62,845 bases of DNA from a virus. The notes under the pieces were generated by a model. The model did not search any database, was not told the origin of the DNA, and saw only the letters and a program-made list of their open reading frames with translations. Shown here piece by piece: positions 33,028-41,353 of this stretch. Location: IMG/VR virus record IMGVR_UViG_3300032236_000207, positions 1 through 62,845 of that record, one strand, 5' to 3'. Both the position numbers and the translations under genes were made by a program. The number at the start of each line of letters is the position of its first letter. The stretch's first letter is position 1.

Positions 33028-33260
33028 TATCTAAACCTCGCTGTTTTTTGGGCTATGCCCTTGGGTTGTGCTACGAATTGCTTTCCGGCTTTTTTGCCAG
33101 CGCGCTTCGCACGCGTTGTTGCAGCATACTCAGCAGGGCTAAGACTTTTGATCGCAGCTTCTGGAAGGTATCGCTCACCTGTTTTACTAGACGGTTTTCC
33201 ACTTTTGGTTCTCCATTTTTGGTCACCCCAGTTTTTCAATGACTGCTGTGGCGCTTTCAA
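33027..33260 (-). CDS. DUF5872-like basic protein
   Basis: 77 residues from a TTG start that overlaps the previous TGA. It contains LKNWGDQKWRTKSGKPSSKT followed by GERYLPEAAIKSL and the basic end, which match the DUF5872 pattern (W-x-x-x-x-W-x-T-x-x-G and RYLP). These proteins occur in many virions; composition suggests contact with DNA or with acidic head proteins. Confidence 0.65.
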   Translation of the reverse strand: MKAPQQSLKNWGDQKWRTKSGKPSSKTGERYLPEAAIKSLSPAEYAATTRAKRAGKKAGKQFVAQPKGIAQKTARFR

Positions 33261-33529
33261 TCTTTGTAGCCCCCACCTGCTGCCTTGTACTTCTTAGCGA
33301 CTAATTGTGCCTTACGCGCTGACCACTGGCCTGCACCTGTGCCTTGAGTCGCTGCGGCCTTTACCTGCGCCACAATCCTCTTACGAAGACTTGGTTTTGT
33401 GTAATTACCAGCGGCATTTACATGCCCACCTTCAGCGTACTGAGTGAAGTCGGTGTCATCCCTTCGGGCTTTTCTTTTTCCCTTGGGCATTTTGGATGGG
33501 CTGATAGCGCCCATACCGCGACTCGCCAT
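33257..33529 (-). CDS. DUF6321-like small basic protein
   Basis: The preferred ATG at 33529 overlaps the stop of the upstream gene (TGATG), giving 90 residues. The C-terminal part (GTGAGQWSARKAQLVAKKYK, then AAGGGYKD) matches the DUF6321 signature GQWSARKAQL. The N terminus is Lys/Arg-rich. It belongs to the run of small virion genes between the structural protein at 35224 and the connector. Confidence 0.7.
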   Translation of the reverse strand: MASRGMGAISPSKMPKGKRKARRDDTDFTQYAEGGHVNAAGNYTKPSLRKRIVAQVKAAATQGTGAGQWSARKAQLVAKKYKAAGGGYKD

Positions 33530-33759
33530 CACTTGTACATACCTCCGCCGCACATGATGATAGTGCCACGGGTTTTACCCTTGGTAGCAATACCGTCGGC
33601 GCGACTAGAAGCGGAACCACCAGCAGCTTTTTTAACCGTTTTTGGAGCGGGTAAAGGCTTACCGTCAACCCTGATACCGCTACCGGGTTCTTGGGTCTTA
33701 GTGCCTGTACGAACAGGCTCATCCACTGGAGTTGAATCTGGGTATTTAATATCAGCCAT
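33529..33759 (-). CDS. small virion-associated protein with C-terminal ADGIAxKGKTxG tag
   Basis: 76 residues. The N-terminal half is a Pro/Thr-rich flexible segment (YPDSTPVDEPVRTGTKTQEP). The C terminus SSRADGIATKGKTRGTIIMC is one of four copies of a shared tag in consecutive genes. No catalytic motif is seen. Likely a small structural or cargo protein. Confidence 0.65.
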   Translation of the reverse strand: MADIKYPDSTPVDEPVRTGTKTQEPGSGIRVDGKPLPAPKTVKKAAGGSASSRADGIATKGKTRGTIIMCGGGMYK

Positions 33760-33761
33760 GA

Positions 33762-34226
33762 TTACTTCTTGGCCTTAGCCATGCCGCCTTTTTTGAGGCC
33801 TTTGTTACCGGCCATGACGATTTGTGTACCTTTGGTTTTGCCTTTAGAAGCAACGCCATCTTTGCTAGGAGCAGCGTGACGAACTTTGCCCATTGATGTG
33901 CTCATACCGGTATCAACTGAACCGCCTGTAGCCATCTTTTTTGCTCCGGCTTTTTTCTTAGCCATCATTGCCATAAATCCGGGATTCATCTTAGTAGCCA
34001 TACGGCCTCCTTCTTTAAAAAGTTCGGTCTTGCCCTGAAGAGTTTCGGGCTTGTTTACCTTCTGCAAATCAGGACGCATACGCGGCCCACCTTTAAAACT
34101 GATGCCTTTATCAGCCGTGGCAAATTCTTTACCAACAGACTGAGGGACACCAGCTTTCTTGGCAAACGATGGATTGTTAGCCACCGCTTCCATAAAATTG
34201 TGTTGTTTCTTGCTTGTGCTTGGCAT
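33762..34226 (-). CDS. DUF3008-like protein with C-terminal tag
   Basis: 154 residues. It opens MPSTSKKQHNFMEAVANNPS followed by FAKKAGVPQSVGKEFATADK, the DUF3008 signature. The middle is Met/Lys/Gly-rich (FMAMMAKKKAGAKKMATGGS). The end has KDGVASKGKTKGTQIVMAGN, a variant of the shared tag. DUF3008 proteins are widespread small phage proteins; their role is not established. Confidence 0.75.
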   Translation of the reverse strand: MPSTSKKQHNFMEAVANNPSFAKKAGVPQSVGKEFATADKGISFKGGPRMRPDLQKVNKPETLQGKTELFKEGGRMATKMNPGFMAMMAKKKAGAKKMATGGSVDTGMSTSMGKVRHAAPSKDGVASKGKTKGTQIVMAGNKGLKKGGMAKAKK

Positions 34227-34227
34227 A

Positions 34228-34416
34228 TTAGACCTTGATAGGTAAACCTTTACCAGCGAGATAACCCGCAGCTAAAAGGCCAATCCAAATCAGCACTTTC
34301 TCGACCACGGTCTTACCAACTTTTTTATAGAACTCGGACGACAGCTCTTCAAGGGCAAGCTTTGCAGCTTCCTTGGCAATCAGTCTTTCGCGTTCAGTTA
34401 GTTCGATTTCAGCCAT
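34228..34416 (-). CDS. small membrane-anchored protein, 62 aa
   Basis: The start at 34416 lies 1 nt after the upstream stop; a longer reading would lie inside that gene. The product (MAEIELTERERLIAKEAAKL and so on) has a charged helix followed by a C-terminal hydrophobic segment VLIWIGLLAAGYLAGKGLPI, probably membrane-spanning. Unusual within a run of basic head proteins; it might act at DNA ejection. Confidence 0.65.
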   Translation of the reverse strand: MAEIELTERERLIAKEAAKLALEELSSEFYKKVGKTVVEKVLIWIGLLAAGYLAGKGLPIKV

Positions 34417-34417
34417 A

Positions 34418-34900
34418 TCAGCACACTTTCCCACGTGTCTTACCACGCATAGCAATACCGTCTGCACGACGTGAAGCGGATGTTTTACCACCAGACTTAT
34501 AGTGCGTTGACATTTCGCCCGCTTCTGGGCTTTCTTCTTTCACTTCTCTGAAACGAGCTTCAATGGGCTCAGACTTTTTATCGGTATCTTTTGCGGATGC
34601 ATTATCACCCACCATAGCTTTTGCGCCTTCATAGGCAGCGTCTGCACCAGCAACTCTGACAGCGGTTCTTTTAGCTGCTCTACCTCTAGCTTCTTCAACC
34701 GCTTTTCTAGCGCCACCTTTTAGATGCTCTGATTCAGACAAGATTTTTTTGATGTCGCCAAGAGTGCTGGAGTTACCTTTAAACGAAGGCATACCGCTCC
34801 ACTTAGTGCCGCTAACACTTGAACCGCGACCCATACCGCCGCCACCGCCACCACCTTCTAGCAGTTGCTCGTCTAGGCCTTTAATCTTTGACGTTGCCAT
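34418..34900 (-). CDS. virion-associated protein with Gly-rich N terminus and C-terminal tag
   Basis: 160 residues: a short N-terminal helix, seven consecutive glycines, an Ala/Arg/Lys-rich helical middle (KAVEEARGRAAKRTAVRVAG) and the end SRRADGIAMRGKTRGKVC. The tag is the same as in the neighbouring genes. No enzymatic signature. Confidence 0.65.
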   Translation of the reverse strand: MATSKIKGLDEQLLEGGGGGGGMGRGSSVSGTKWSGMPSFKGNSSTLGDIKKILSESEHLKGGARKAVEEARGRAAKRTAVRVAGADAAYEGAKAMVGDNASAKDTDKKSEPIEARFREVKEESPEAGEMSTHYKSGGKTSASRRADGIAMRGKTRGKVC

Positions 34901-34901
34901 A

Positions 34902-35213
34902 TCAGCACATCCTTCCTTTGGTTTTGCCCTTTTGGGCTACACCGTCTGCGGCTTTAATATATCCACCATCAGCGCAGTTCCACGCTCTAAGACTTTTGTT
35001 AATCCTAGAGTTCGGGTCGTTCGCTGTTTTTGAGGATGTTAACTTCTTTTTCATCCCACTCATTCTTGCGCAGAAAGAGTCGCGCCTTGAGCCGCCCTCG
35101 GGTTGAGGTGGTTTCAAGTTGTGCCCTTCTCTCTTCGCAGAGGCTCGCCCCTTGGCGTTCAAGCCGCCGTTGGGGTTCTTGCCTTCCTTGCGTTGCCATG
35201 CCGGTGTTGCCAT
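34902..35213 (-). CDS. basic virion-associated protein (DUF6321-type N terminus) with C-terminal tag
   Basis: 103 residues. The opening WQRKEGKNPNGGLNAKGRAS, then RRDSFCARMSGM, is a conserved start of small head-associated phage proteins. The protein ends ADGVAQKGKTKGRMC, the first of the tag series in transcription order. Probably binds the capsid or DNA. Confidence 0.65.
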   Translation of the reverse strand: MATPAWQRKEGKNPNGGLNAKGRASAKREGHNLKPPQPEGGSRRDSFCARMSGMKKKLTSSKTANDPNSRINKSLRAWNCADGGYIKAADGVAQKGKTKGRMC

Positions 35214-35223
35214 ACATAGCTCC

Positions 35224-37875
35224 TTAAGCCTGAGCTTCTTTCCAAGATAAACGAGCGTAAACGTCGGTTGCAGTCGCCGTCAAAGGAGTTACACAAACAT
35301 ACAAGATGTCTGGGCCATCTGGATAGAAACCTGCTTGTGATGCTGGAATGGTATTTGTTGTACCGCCACCCAAGATTGAATTACCCAAGTCACGCACTTG
35401 AGACAAGTCCAAAGTGGTTTGACCGTTTGTGTTGGTAAACGCAGCCGCCACAGACTCGCCGCCAATTACGGTTACGCTGTTTGTAGTGTTTGCTGCAACT
35501 TGAGACAGTGAAGATGTAAACGCTCCAGTTGCCGTAGTAACAGGAGATGTAAAAGTACCGCTGAAAGTACCTGTGGTAACACCGTTCAACACCAAGTTAA
35601 CCAACAACGGGCCAGATGCGTAAACACCCAACTCGACGAGTTGCAATTGCATACGGTTGATAATTTCTTTTTTACCTAACAAATCAACTGTACCGTTATC
35701 AACTGCTGGTGCAACACGAATAGCCAATACTGGAGTCAGTGCAGTAGTAGATGTTGTGGTTGTTAATTTGCTTGTACCGTAGTTAAAGATCAATGACTTA
35801 TCGTCATCGAAACGTCCGTCCATAATGACTGATGAACCCCAGTGTGATAGGGACGCAGCAGTGTCAGGAGCAGCGTATTCAACGCTGATTGGCGCTGTAG
35901 CAGAGTAGGTAAATGTCTGAGCAGTGCCCGCACCACCAGACTGTGCACGCGCCGTAATAGTCAACGTGTTTGCAGTCTTAGCAGAGTAAGTGATGTACTC
36001 AATATTGCCGGTTTGACCAGAGTCTTGAATCTTTACTGTTCCAGTAGGGGCAAATCCAGAAGTATCCGCCACGCTAATTGTTCCACCAGTAGTCGTACCA
36101 GAAGCCAATGTAGCAGTCAGGAAAGAAACTGGAGTGACACCATTTGACTCATAGTGCGCTGACATGTTGCCAGAGCGCATGTAGGCTTCATACCGCTGGT
36201 TATTGTTAGTCTGTTGATACACATAAGTGATCTGCCCTTTTGCAGTACGCAGGCCCCAACGCATGAAACCAGCGCCATACCAAGAATAGTCGATGTACCA
36301 CATTTGCATCTTGGTCAAGTCAAGCACGTAGCCTGATGGACCTGTTCCGTCTAACGGATCAAGCCACTGTGAACGTGGGACACGAATATCAATAGTCTTT
36401 GAAGCTAGAGCACCAGCAAGCGTTGCGCCACGATACTCAGAAGTTAAATACAAAGATGTGTCGCTGGCAATGTTGTTTACGCGGTATGTTTGACCACGAA
36501 GAACAATAAAGCTACCGGGCTGCAACTGAGTACTAAACTGAGTTCCTGTGCCTGTAACAACAGAAGACCCAGAAGTCACTGACACCGTACCACTGATCTG
36601 GTTAATACTATTGCGCCAAACAGCATAGAGAGTCTGCCCGTCGTACTCAAAGAAAATACCGTTTTGCTGGTCAAAGAAACCAACGCGGTTGCTAGAGCCG
36701 TACCAGTTGATTGGGCTTACCTTGATGAGCAAACCAGTAGCAGTGGTAATTGATGGCGCACCTGACGTCATTGTGTACGTGAAGGTGCTTGGTGTTGGGA
36801 CAGTAGCAACAGTAAATGTACCGTTGTATTGACCTTGGTCACAACCAGCAACAATCACAGTACAGCCAACAGCCAAGTTGTGGTTGAAGCGTGTAGTTAC
36901 GGTAGCAGTTGTGCTTGATGCAGTAATGCTAGTAACAAACAGTGGTGGGCAAACTGAAGTACCTGTTGAGAACTGAATGCCTTTACCAGACTGGTAACGG
37001 AAATAACGGCGAGTCTGACGAATCAACTGGCTGTTTGGCACGCCAGAAGTAGCAGAAAACGCTACGCCGCCATCAAAAGCGCGAGATTCAACATAACCCG
37101 CTGGGCGGGCAAAAATGTTTGTCTGTCCAGCCGCAGTAGTCACAGTTCCAGAAGCCGCCGCCGCAGTTACAGTGAATGTATTTGCAGTCGGCACTGTTGC
37201 AACAATGTAAGCACCGTTGACGTTTGTACCGCCAGTAGTTCCTACGATGTAGGCGAAGCTACCTTTGCTCAGTCCGTGTGGGTTTACTGTGGTTACAGTA
37301 ATAACGGTTGAACTAGTCACTACAACTGCTGTAGTGCCAGACGCTACTTGAATACCTGCGCCAGAGTAAAAATACCCTGTGTAGACATAAGTCAAAGCGG
37401 CGTTGTAGTACGCGGCAGCGTTGGTAGTAGTTGAAGAGCCGGGAGCTAACAACACGGTGATTGTGGTGTTTGTTCCGCCTGTAACGACATAACCCCAGCC
37501 ATTGATGGTGGAGTTTGTAGAGTTCTGAATGTAGATCGGTGTGTTATTAGCAATAGTGCCAGTAAACGTGATCGTAATTTGGTCGGCTGTCGAAGTTCCA
37601 GTAATTGCTGAAACAGCAACAGGCAGCTGAGGAATGTAATAACAACTTGGTCTATTGTTTTGCAGGGCAATAGATTCCCACTTTGTAGGCTGCTGACCAT
37701 ACTCAAAGTCGGTATCAATCAACGCTTGCGGTTGTGACACCCGCATTTTGCCTACGGGGTCTTGGGCACCGGGAGCAGGGGTTACATAAGGCGATACAGC
37801 GCCTGAGTCACTTTTACCAGTGATAGGTTGCGATTTGTTTGTGTTCGCGTCAACTACGGTCCATCCACCAGACAT
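35224..37875 (-). CDS. large beta-rich structural protein
   Basis: 883 residues. Near residue 45 is PQALIDTDFEYGQQPTKWES, a conserved block I know from large head or baseplate-like structural proteins of environmental phages. It is followed by many Thr/Gly/Ser-rich Ig-like repeats (FTVTAAAASGTVTTAAGQTN, FKYTMTSG-like strands, SVTSGSSVVTGTGTQFSTQL) and a Trp/Tyr-rich receptor-like region around 540-600. It is likely an outer head or tail appendage. It starts just after a terminator, so it may have read-through or separate expression. Confidence 0.65.
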   Translation of the reverse strand: MSGGWTVVDANTNKSQPITGKSDSGAVSPYVTPAPGAQDPVGKMRVSQPQALIDTDFEYGQQPTKWESIALQNNRPSCYYIPQLPVAVSAITGTSTADQITITFTGTIANNTPIYIQNSTNSTINGWGYVVTGGTNTTITVLLAPGSSTTTNAAAYYNAALTYVYTGYFYSGAGIQVASGTTAVVVTSSTVITVTTVNPHGLSKGSFAYIVGTTGGTNVNGAYIVATVPTANTFTVTAAAASGTVTTAAGQTNIFARPAGYVESRAFDGGVAFSATSGVPNSQLIRQTRRYFRYQSGKGIQFSTGTSVCPPLFVTSITASSTTATVTTRFNHNLAVGCTVIVAGCDQGQYNGTFTVATVPTPSTFTYTMTSGAPSITTATGLLIKVSPINWYGSSNRVGFFDQQNGIFFEYDGQTLYAVWRNSINQISGTVSVTSGSSVVTGTGTQFSTQLQPGSFIVLRGQTYRVNNIASDTSLYLTSEYRGATLAGALASKTIDIRVPRSQWLDPLDGTGPSGYVLDLTKMQMWYIDYSWYGAGFMRWGLRTAKGQITYVYQQTNNNQRYEAYMRSGNMSAHYESNGVTPVSFLTATLASGTTTGGTISVADTSGFAPTGTVKIQDSGQTGNIEYITYSAKTANTLTITARAQSGGAGTAQTFTYSATAPISVEYAAPDTAASLSHWGSSVIMDGRFDDDKSLIFNYGTSKLTTTTSTTALTPVLAIRVAPAVDNGTVDLLGKKEIINRMQLQLVELGVYASGPLLVNLVLNGVTTGTFSGTFTSPVTTATGAFTSSLSQVAANTTNSVTVIGGESVAAAFTNTNGQTTLDLSQVRDLGNSILGGGTTNTIPASQAGFYPDGPDILYVCVTPLTATATDVYARLSWKEAQA

Positions 37876-37890
37876 GATAACTCCTTAAGT

Positions 37891-37914
37891 TTAAAGAAAG
37901 GGGCCGAAGCCCCT
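37891..37914 (-). terminator. rho-independent terminator, minus strand
   Basis: On the minus strand AGGGGC (37914-37909), UUCG loop, GCCCCT (37904-37899), then a T-rich run (complement of 37891-37898). It lies between the 37924 gene and the large structural gene at 35224, so it would reduce expression of downstream genes. Confidence 0.85.
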
Positions 37915-37923
37915 GTTGCTTAA

Positions 37924-38937
37924 TTAGTCGAAGTTACCGTATGGGTACACAGTCTGTGAACCAATGTTTCCATCAAGCTGTGTGTAGCGTGCGGTCATGT
38001 AGAAACGACCAGACAAGGCAGAACTAATTGTGTAGGTTAAGCCTGTGGGTGTACCAGTAGTGGTGGTAATTGCAGAACCGTCCAAGTTAACCAAGGAGAA
38101 GCCCGTGATAGTACCAGCGCCACCAGTAGCAGTTGCTACCAAATAGCTAGTTGGGTTTGAGTAACCGCTAATTGAGCCTGTGCCGCCCAATGTGCCAGAA
38201 ATTGTCACTGTTTGACCAACAGCCAAGAAAGCGTTAGATGTACAAGTGAAAGTACCAGCTGTGTCGGAGATTGCCGCACCTGCAATGGTTGCAGTAGCAG
38301 TACGTGTATCCAAGTTAGTACCAACAATCGCTACAGTAAACACAACTTGTGAGAGCAAAGAACCGTATGGGTCAGTGTTTTGACCACCGCCGTTAGCAGA
38401 AGGTGGGTTGGTGATGTCACCACTGGTTTGACCGTGGTTGTAGAGTTGCTGGTAAGTGAAGGTAGACAACGCTTGACGACCAACAGAACTGATTGCACCA
38501 GTCTTGTAGTAGCGTGCAGTACCGCCAGCGGCTGTGTAGTTGTTAGAGATGTACACAGTGGTAGAACTGATAGCAGCAGAACCACCAGAAACAGCGGGGA
38601 CAATACCAACGTCAACAAAGACGTCGTCTAAGTTACTACCATAAGGCAAATACATAACGCAGCCACGATAGACGTTGGTTGCTGTATCTGCGGGGATTGT
38701 TTGTGCTACAGGTGGGTACACCGTGGCAGAAGGCTGATAAACAGTCGCATTCTGGTTAGGAAGGTTATTGCTGTTTACGAACTGACCAGAACCACCACCA
38801 TAGGGGTATGTTCCATTAGTTGTGTTAGTAAAGTCTAAGTCGCAATACTGAACGAGGTCGGTATAACCTACGTTGCGTAATGGACCGAATTTGTTGTTGC
38901 CCTGTAGAACTGGGCCATCGAATGTGGAACGTGCCAT
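37924..38937 (-). CDS. capsid-associated structural protein
   Basis: 337 residues. Begins ARSTFDGPVLQGNNKFGPLR, a start typical of phage head surface or decoration proteins. The rest is beta-rich, with an Ig-like insertion near 205-300 (ATIAGAAISDTAGTFTCTSN and GSISGYSNPTSYLVATATGG) and an end with FYMTARYTQLDGN. It has its own promoter (39027-39054) and terminator, which implies high or independent expression, as expected for an abundant virion protein. Confidence 0.65.
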   Translation of the reverse strand: MARSTFDGPVLQGNNKFGPLRNVGYTDLVQYCDLDFTNTTNGTYPYGGGSGQFVNSNNLPNQNATVYQPSATVYPPVAQTIPADTATNVYRGCVMYLPYGSNLDDVFVDVGIVPAVSGGSAAISSTTVYISNNYTAAGGTARYYKTGAISSVGRQALSTFTYQQLYNHGQTSGDITNPPSANGGGQNTDPYGSLLSQVVFTVAIVGTNLDTRTATATIAGAAISDTAGTFTCTSNAFLAVGQTVTISGTLGGTGSISGYSNPTSYLVATATGGAGTITGFSLVNLDGSAITTTTGTPTGLTYTISSALSGRFYMTARYTQLDGNIGSQTVYPYGNFD

Positions 38938-39026
38938 GATTAAAAATCCTTATGCAAAAGTGTCTTACCGGTCGTTGCATCGTCTGCTGGGGCAGTGGGG
39001 GTAAGACGGATCACCCAGATGTTTGG

Positions 39027-39054
39027 AATATACACCATATTTCTATGGTGTCAA
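39027..39054 (-). promoter_or_regulatory. minus-strand sigma-70 promoter with palindrome between -35 and -10
   Basis: On the minus strand TTGACA (39054-39049), a 16-nt spacer and TATATT (39032-39027). The spacer is filled by the inverted repeat ACACCAT-AGAAAT-ATGGTGT (39051-39032), an ideal place for a regulator. It lies directly after the capsid gene terminator and would drive the gene at 37924-38937. Confidence 0.75.
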
Positions 39055-39056
39055 CA

Positions 39057-39083
39057 AAAAAGGGGGCTTGTGACCCCCTTTTT
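39057..39083 (-). terminator. terminator of the major capsid gene
   Basis: A 10-bp stem AAAAAGGGGG / CCCCCTTTTT (39057-39066 and 39074-39083) with a 7-nt loop. On the minus strand it starts one base after the capsid stop and ends in six U. The flanking A and T runs would also let it work from the plus strand. Confidence 0.9.
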
Positions 39084-39084
39084 C

Positions 39085-39996
39085 TTAGAATGAACCAGAT
39101 GAGCCGTAAACGCCCAAAGGATCAGACCAGCCGAAGCTATAACGCTCACGAGCCTTGTAACGGACGTTACCAGTATCGAAGTCGCCGTCCATGCTGTTTT
39201 GCAGCGGTGTACGAACGAAGTGCTTCAAACCGTTAGGCACGTCTGTAGTCAAGAACCAAGCATTGTTGTCAGTCAGATAGTGGTTAATTGTGTAACCTTC
39301 TGGAATGGCACCGTTGTTCTTCAATGCGTTGATGTCGTTGTTGTTAGTTCCAACGCGGAGGCTGGTTTCCAACAAACGAGTAGCAACGAATTGCAATGCT
39401 GGTGGGATGATGAGCTTCTTAGGCTTAGCAGCGATCAAGAGGCCACGCTCGTCTGTCCAAGCGGCGATACCGATAACAGCGGCTTCCAAAGAAGTCTCGT
39501 TAAGGTCTGCTTGAGTAGTAGGAGTGTTAGCGTTGGTACCGCCGTTAACCAAAGGATGTGCAGAGGAGAACAAAGGTACGCCGTCACCGCCAGTAACCTG
39601 AGCAGAGAAGCCATTGTTCAAAACTGCAGCAGCTTTGATTTGCTTGGTGTAAGCCATAGCGCGAGCCAAACCTTTGGTGTAGCGAGCTGACAAAGAATCG
39701 TAGAGGTTATCTTCGATAGCTTCTTCAGTGATCGCAAAGCCCAAGGCAATGGTTTCGTGGTTATAGCGAGTAGTCCATGCCTCTTGTGCATTGTCATAGG
39801 CGATGGCAGAACCTTCAGCCTTGACAGGAGCAGCAGAGAAGCCAGACAGCTTGGTTTCCTCTTCGAAAGAACGCTCAGAAGTCTCTGTTTCGTAGATCTC
39901 TTTGTGCTCTTCGCCGTAGCGAGCGTACTCGAGACCGAACAATGCGTTCAAGCCGGGAAGGAGTTCTTTAAGTAGTTGTGCGCGTGAAATAGCCAT
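39085..39996 (-). CDS. major capsid protein
   Basis: 303 residues. It opens LLKELLPGLNALFGLEYARY followed by YETETSERSFEEETKLSGFS and APVKAEGSAIAYDNAQEAWT, which is a well-known HK97-fold / Mu gpT-like capsid pattern. The central part has KKLIIPPALQFVATRLLETS, and the end WSDPLGVYGSSGSF is the usual C-terminal strand. Position after scaffold and before a strong terminator fits the most abundant late product. Confidence 0.9.
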   Translation of the reverse strand: MAISRAQLLKELLPGLNALFGLEYARYGEEHKEIYETETSERSFEEETKLSGFSAAPVKAEGSAIAYDNAQEAWTTRYNHETIALGFAITEEAIEDNLYDSLSARYTKGLARAMAYTKQIKAAAVLNNGFSAQVTGGDGVPLFSSAHPLVNGGTNANTPTTQADLNETSLEAAVIGIAAWTDERGLLIAAKPKKLIIPPALQFVATRLLETSLRVGTNNNDINALKNNGAIPEGYTINHYLTDNNAWFLTTDVPNGLKHFVRTPLQNSMDGDFDTGNVRYKARERYSFGWSDPLGVYGSSGSF

Positions 39997-40009
39997 GTTA
40001 AATTACTCC

Positions 40010-40852
40010 TTAAACGGCAGTAGCTGTGTAGTACTCATGGATACCAAAGTTGATCTTAACGAGCATCTCTGGGATTTGAGTAAACACAATGGTTGAACCG
40101 GACGGGATGGTCGTTGCCGATAATCCCAACGAAGTGGTTGCCACGTTGATGGTTACGCTTGTAGAACCAGCAGAAGCTGCGGTTGTTACAAAAGAACCAG
40201 TGCGAACGATTTGACCGTTAGAAGCTACATAAGACACGTCAGTACCTGCAACGATAGCGCTAGGCAAGCCAGAGCCAGTCAAGGTAATAGTAGTGCTGCT
40301 AGAGCTACCTGTTGCAGACACAGCAGAAGCTGTATCAGGCACAACGCCAACGACACGCATTGGGAAGGTGCTAGTAGTCAAAGTTGCAGAGTACAACAAA
40401 GCATTTGACGAGTTACCTGTTGAAGCGCTACCAACAGTGTTAATCATTTGGTAGTTCTGACCCACCATAGCATAGCTGCCAGATGCGACGGTTGTACCAG
40501 ATGAGCAAACAACTGCTTTGAACACAGTATCAGGATCATCACAAACAATAGCCACTGCGTCGCCAGACAGCGTACCGCCGGGCCAGTATTGTGCAAATGT
40601 CTTTTGTTTTGTCAATGGATTGGTGTAAGAGCATCCTAAGAAAACTCCGACCATTCCAGAGGCGCCACCACCAGTAGAAACTGCGAGACGCTGAGCAAAA
40701 CCTTGAGCCACTTTGACGAAATCGCCATAGTAAATGCTCGTAGCTTCACCGTACTGAATAGGTACTTCACGAGTAGAACCCGCGAATACCTGACCTCCGA
40801 TCAGATTGATCGGTTTTAGACCGTAGGGGGCCGAAACCGTTGGGTAAGCCAT
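40010..40852 (-). CDS. capsid decoration-like protein
   Basis: 280 residues. Begins MAYPTVSAPYGLKPINLIGG with PIQYGEATSIYYGDFVK, a conserved start of head decoration or stabilisation proteins located before the capsid gene. The second half has an inserted Ser/Thr-rich Ig-like domain (about 180-260). The end returns to the core fold (LVKINFGIHEYY). Confidence 0.7.
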   Translation of the reverse strand: MAYPTVSAPYGLKPINLIGGQVFAGSTREVPIQYGEATSIYYGDFVKVAQGFAQRLAVSTGGGASGMVGVFLGCSYTNPLTKQKTFAQYWPGGTLSGDAVAIVCDDPDTVFKAVVCSSGTTVASGSYAMVGQNYQMINTVGSASTGNSSNALLYSATLTTSTFPMRVVGVVPDTASAVSATGSSSSTTITLTGSGLPSAIVAGTDVSYVASNGQIVRTGSFVTTAASAGSTSVTINVATTSLGLSATTIPSGSTIVFTQIPEMLVKINFGIHEYYTATAV

Positions 40853-40871
40853 TTAAGACTCCTTGAAAAAG

Positions 40872-41351
40872 TTAAGTACCAGAACCGAACGTCACTTTTG
40901 TCGATTTTTCAGAGAACTTCGACATCCGTGGGTCGCTATCTTTCATGAAATTGTTATCTACAGATTCCATCGTCTGCTTGTTAAGCTTCGAGAAGTGTGC
41001 TTCGCGTTGCTTCAAGAATTCCGAAGGAATGCTACAGAGAACTAAACCTCCTACTTCAATGTTGCCTTTAAAGCGACCTTCAGTAGAAGCGTGCATCATC
41101 ATTTCAGGATAGTCTTCCGCTTTCACGGGTTCATATCCTTCTCTCAACTTGCCAGAGATATTTTGCACATCAGGCACACCTAGCATACTGACTCGTACCC
41201 AGCGGTGTGTAATTCCTTCGCGTGGAAAAGGTGAAGGTAGAGCTTCGGGAGCTTGCCATGATGTAGGACGCTGCATTGCTGCACGCGTTACTACGGGGTC
41301 TAACTCGCGGGCTAAACGATTTTGTGCTTTTTCAGCTTTTGCCTGTTCCAT
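40872..41351 (-). CDS. head-associated hypothetical protein, 159 aa
   Basis: Located between scaffold and decoration genes. The N terminus is a charged helix; the centre (THRWVRVSMLGVPDVQNISG, then LREGYEPVKAEDYPEM) is a pattern I associate with head-assembly proteins of similar phages. The C-terminal third is basic and helical. Its role is not known; assembly accessory is an inference. Confidence 0.6.
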   Translation of the reverse strand: MEQAKAEKAQNRLARELDPVVTRAAMQRPTSWQAPEALPSPFPREGITHRWVRVSMLGVPDVQNISGKLREGYEPVKAEDYPEMMMHASTEGRFKGNIEVGGLVLCSIPSEFLKQREAHFSKLNKQTMESVDNNFMKDSDPRMSKFSEKSTKVTFGSGT

Positions 41352-41353
41352 TT

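Noticed and set aside
39199-39690. 163-codon plus-strand frame opposite the capsid gene
   Set aside because: Complement of a highly conserved capsid protein; Cys/Val/Ser-rich shadow with no expression signals.
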